Assembly: GCA_030949985.1 (NCBI GenBank)
Contig: JAUZRX010000010.1
Coordinates: 228,454 to 292,453, forward strand
Source of the DNA: Acidobacteriota bacterium
Lineage (GTDB): Bacteria; Acidobacteriota; Polarisedimenticolia; J045
Length of the DNA stretch: 64,000 bases
Reading direction: 5' to 3'
The notes under the pieces were generated by a model, which searched no databases, was not told the origin of the DNA, and worked only from the letters and a program-made list of their open reading frames with translations. Shown here in pieces: positions 61,397-64,000 of this stretch. Each line of letters begins with the position of its first letter. The first letter of the stretch is position 1. A program made the position numbers and the translations under genes.

Positions 61397-62794
61397 ATGC
61401 TCGGATCGACCGACCGGAGGACCTTCCTCAAACTCGTTGGCGCCGGCACAGCGGCGCTGGCCACGACCCGCCTTGGGACGGCCGCGAGCGGCCCCCGGCC
61501 CCGCATCCATCGCGTACACCACATTCCGGCCCCCGATTTCGCGTCCAGCAACCGGCATCCGGGCCTGGAGTCGCTGCTCTTCTCGATGGCCGCGGACGGC
61601 ATCCGGTTCTACCAGGGCACGACGCCCCACCCCCTGTCCGGACCCGACGGCCTGATCGCCGCCGACGATACCGTGCTGATCAAGGTCAACGCCCAGTGGA
61701 AATATCGGGGTTGCAGCAACAGTGACGTGACCCGGGGCGTCGTACAACGCATCCTCGATCATCCGGACGGTTTTACCGGCGAGGTCGTCATCATCGAAAA
61801 CGGGCAGGGCCGAGGCTCGCTCAACTGCGATACGACCTCCGGTTGCGATGGGGGCACCCGCGAAGTGCACGCCAACGCTGAAAACGAGGGGCACAGCTTC
61901 TCCTGGCTCGTGCAGCAACTCTTCCAGGACGAGCGTGTCGGCGAACGCCTGCTCGATGGTATTCGCACCACGTTCATCACCGCCGACGATCACGACACGG
62001 AAGGCTACCGCACCCTGTCCAACGTCTCCTATCCCTGCTTCTTCACGCCCCGGGGAACGCGGGTCGAGTTCAAGGAAGGCCTGTGGAACGGCACTTCCCA
62101 TGACAGCCAGCGCCTGAAGTGGATCAACATCCCGACGATGAAAGACCACAAGGACCTGAACGTGACTGGCTGCCTGAAGAACATCTACGGGCTGATCACG
62201 ACCTACAACGAACCGATCCCGCACCACGACCCGAATCAAGGCGGCAAGGTGATGGGCGAGTTCTTCACCCTCGTCCGCCCCGCCACCCTCAATCTCCTCG
62301 ACCACATCTGGGTTTCCCACGCGAGCCTCTGCGGTTTCCCACCGGACACGACGACACGCCGCAATATGCTGGTGGCCGGCTTCGACCCCTGCGCTCTCGA
62401 TGCCTGGTCGGCACGTCATGTGCTCTACCCCATTTCGGGGGACCCGGCCCACGATCCGGACATCCCGGGATACTTCCGCTCCTACCTCCTCGACGCCCGC
62501 GACACGATCAACGGCAACGGCGGCATTTTCGGCGAAGACTCCACCATCGACGAAGCCGCGGTCATCGCACGGCACCAGGACCAGCGCAAGATCCAGCTCG
62601 CTCTCGCGCGCCGAGGTGACGACATCTACCTCGAATGGGCCGGTGCCGCCGCACCCTACCGGCTGGAGCGTGACAGCTCCCCGGACTTCCTGACGGCCCA
62701 GATCCTCGCCGACAATCTGACAACCACCGAGTACACCGACCTGGGCGCCGGCGTCGACGGCACGAACTGGTACTACAGGGTCAGCGCCGTCTAG
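61397..62794 (+). CDS. Tat-exported DUF362-family protein
   Basis: ATG 61397 yields a twin-arginine signal (R7-R8, DRRTFLKLVGAG) with a hydrophobic stretch to about residue 30. The body matches DUF362: VLIKVNAQWKYRGCSNSDVTRGVVQRIL, EVVIIENGQGRG, INIPTMKDHKDLNVTGCLKN(I), and GFDPCALDAWSARHVLYP. Members occur with Fe-S proteins and flavin or molybdenum enzymes; the function is unknown. Tat export suggests that it folds, perhaps with a cofactor, before reaching the periplasm. A ~60-residue beta-rich C-terminal end (YLEWAGAAAPYRLERD, TNWYYRVSAV) looks like an FN3-type cap found in secreted proteins of this organism. Confidence 0.82.
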   Translation: MLGSTDRRTFLKLVGAGTAALATTRLGTAASGPRPRIHRVHHIPAPDFASSNRHPGLESLLFSMAADGIRFYQGTTPHPLSGPDGLIAADDTVLIKVNAQWKYRGCSNSDVTRGVVQRILDHPDGFTGEVVIIENGQGRGSLNCDTTSGCDGGTREVHANAENEGHSFSWLVQQLFQDERVGERLLDGIRTTFITADDHDTEGYRTLSNVSYPCFFTPRGTRVEFKEGLWNGTSHDSQRLKWINIPTMKDHKDLNVTGCLKNIYGLITTYNEPIPHHDPNQGGKVMGEFFTLVRPATLNLLDHIWVSHASLCGFPPDTTTRRNMLVAGFDPCALDAWSARHVLYPISGDPAHDPDIPGYFRSYLLDARDTINGNGGIFGEDSTIDEAAVIARHQDQRKIQLALARRGDDIYLEWAGAAAPYRLERDSSPDFLTAQILADNLTTTEYTDLGAGVDGTNWYYRVSAV

Positions 62795-62819
62795 CACCCC
62801 GCTCCAAAAGCCTCTTCCG
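62792..62819 (+). repeat. Stop-codon-linked 28-nt motif, copy C
   Basis: Starts with the TAG stop of the DUF362 gene and runs through CCCGCTC, CAAA and AGCCTCT to CCG. A GCCTC/GAGGC hairpin (62810-62827) overlaps its 3' part and could terminate transcription between this gene and the convergent MopE-like gene. Confidence 0.6.
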
Positions 62820-62842
62820 GGCGAGGCACCGGCCTGCAGACC

Positions 62843-64000
62843 TCAGGGGCAGGAGGACGATGGCCGTCTCGCGCCACCGTCGCTGCCCCGCCCCAGGCCT
62901 CCCTCGCCCGTATCGAAGACAGGCGCCACCAGGTAGGTCCAGGCAGTGGCGGGCGGAGGATTCTCTTCCGCCGGCGTGTAGAGAGTCAACACGGAGTGGT
63001 GGTAGCACTCTCCCGCATGGGCTGCAGGCGTGCCTCCCGCCTCCCCACGATAGACACTGTACCCGACTGCGGCGTCTTCCGGCTGCCAGGCCAACCATGG
63101 CCAGGTCGCGCCCTCATCTCCCGCCGCATGCATCTCCAGATAGGCCGACAAAGAATCCCTGCCGTCACAAGCGTCACCTGTTCCGTCGGCGTCCTCGTCC
63201 GCCTGGTCGGGATTGGGAGCCAACGGGCAGTTGTCGTCGCAGAGAAAAACCTGGCCCGGCAGGCACGGGTTGTCACCGATGGTTCCGGATCCATCACCAT
63301 CGTTGGGAATACCATCGTTGTCGGCATCCGGGTCGGCCTGGTTGTCGATACCGTCACCATCCTCGTCGTTATCACACAAACCCTGCTTGCCATCGCCGTC
63401 GATATCAGGAGTCCCGTTGTTGGCCTGACTCGGGCAAGTGTCGCAGGCATCACCGATCCCATCACCGTCCGTATCCCGGTTGGTGGGATCCGGGACAAAG
63501 GGACAGGTATCGATCTCTCCGCAACGGTTGTCGCCATCGGCGTCGTTGAACGAATCCTGGGGACAGTTATCGCAGGCGTCGCCGATCCTGTCGTAGTCGA
63601 CATCTTCCTGCCCGGGATTCGGAACGGCAGGACAGTTGTCGCGACAGTCCGGAATCCCGTCGTCGTCACCATCCCCCTCCTGGGCCGGCGGTGCCGGCCA
63701 GTTGGGATCGTTGCAGTCGTTGTTCACTCCATCGCAGACCTCCGGTGCGCCGGGGTACACCGAGCCGTCACCGTCGTCGCAGTCTCCCGCGCACTCCGAC
63801 GTGCCGTCACCGTCGTCGTCCGTCTCGTCCGCCGGAACCGCCGGCCAGTTCGGGTCGTCGCAGTCGTTGTTCTTCCCATCGCAGACCTGGGCCGCACCGG
63901 GGTACACCGTGCCGTCACCGTCATCACAGTCGCCGCCGCCATTGGCGGGGTCCGGGTTGCACGCGGCATCCTGGAAAGTGTCGAGGTCCGCATCGGGACA
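62843..64000 (-). CDS. Secreted MopE/thrombospondin type 3-like Ca/metal-binding protein (N-terminus outside window)
   Basis: The frame is open to base 64000, so the start lies beyond. The visible 385 codons show at least two MopE-type units, DCDDGDGxVYPGAxxVCDGxxNDC then DPNWPA. About five thrombospondin type 3-like Ca-binding repeats follow ([15 protein letters not shown]). The last ~100 residues form an FN3-like cap ([10 protein letters not shown]) ending [16 protein letters not shown]…SSSCP. Many Cys-x-Asp pairs suggest disulfides and metal sites. It is an extracellular or surface protein by analogy; it converges with the DUF362 gene. Confidence 0.88.
   Translation of the reverse strand, partial: CPDADLDTFQDAACNPDPANGGGDCDDGDGTVYPGAAQVCDGKNNDCDDPNWPAVPADETDDDGDGTSECAGDCDDGDGSVYPGAPEVCDGVNNDCNDPNWPAPPAQEGDGDDDGIPDCRDNCPAVPNPGQEDVDYDRIGDACDNCPQDSFNDADGDNRCGEIDTCPFVPDPTNRDTDGDGIGDACDTCPSQANNGTPDIDGDGKQGLCDNDEDGDGIDNQADPDADNDGIPNDGDGSGTIGDNPCLPGQVFLCDDNCPLAPNPDQADEDADGTGDACDGRDSLSAYLEMHAAGDEGATWPWLAWQPEDAAVGYSVYRGEAGGTPAAHAGECYHHSVLTLYTPAEENPPPATAWTYLVAPVFDTGEGGLGRGSDGGARRPSSSCP

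Noticed and set aside
1..64000. CRISPR arrays, insertion sequences, prophage or integrative elements
   Set aside because: No regularly spaced repeats, transposase, integrase or att-like direct repeats at tRNA ends were seen. The two tRNA genes are intact and flanked by core genes.

Overview
The window is GC-rich (roughly two-thirds G+C) bacterial chromosome from a diderm. It has LptD, a TonB-dependent receptor, lipid-modification genes and large secreted Ca/metal-binding proteins. The mix of secreted proteases with FN3-like repeats, MopE/thrombospondin-type proteins, multi-HPt CheA kinases and HEAT-repeat proteins recalls Acidobacteriota (Thermoanaerobaculia-like) or related deep lineages. 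That placement is inference, not shown by a marker gene. I see no insertion sequence, prophage, CRISPR array or rRNA; the region reads as core chromosome.

Layout. (1) 1-7825, plus: chemotaxis cluster 1 (triple CheW, CheB, HEAT-repeat protein, CheR, CheY-like regulator, CheA with two intact HPt domains and one dead one). (2) 8086-12033, minus: secreted subtilase. (3) 12349-16892, plus: HEAT-repeat protein, NfnA and NfnB, then a MAF/MptE-like protein. (4) 16783-20689, minus: promoter, TPP riboswitch, TonB receptor and sodium/solute symporter, read as a thiamin or thiamin-precursor uptake operon. (5) 20711-27148: ferritin-like protein, then a haem-c sensor histidine kinase facing three response regulators (plain, degenerate HD-GYP, HDOD). 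(6) 27422-31117, minus: rpiB-glyA-dinG. (7) 31219-34032, plus: unusual ferredoxin, then Hsp20-HtrA-GrpE. (8) 34039-43200, minus: MEMO-LptD, two sugar-nucleotide SDRs, a fused VTE5/VTE6-like isoprenoid-alcohol kinase, UbiA and small proteins. (9) 43301-44904, plus: NYN nuclease and RsmI. (10) 44932-55382, minus: a housekeeping block, tRNA-Lys, tRNA-Leu, tig-clpP-clpX-lon-ysxC-rho-rpmE-prfA-prmC. (11) 55501-60677, plus: chemotaxis cluster 2 (CheA split by a frameshift at a C8 tract, globin-coupled soluble chemoreceptor, CheB). (12) 60827-64000: small MshEN-like protein, Tat-exported DUF362 protein, and the C-terminal part of a MopE/thrombospondin-type secreted protein.

How the genes work together. 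Two chemosensory systems, one with an oxygen/redox-type globin receptor, and a haem-c histidine kinase with several regulators suggest strong investment in redox sensing. NfnAB and the odd ferredoxin point to ferredoxin-based electron transfer. The riboswitch-led operon suggests dependence on external thiamin or a precursor. The least expected signals are: the CheA2 frame break with an N-box substitution; a 28-nt motif that includes the TAG stop of three unrelated genes; the VTE5-VTE6 fusion next to UbiA; and the degenerate HD-GYP regulator.
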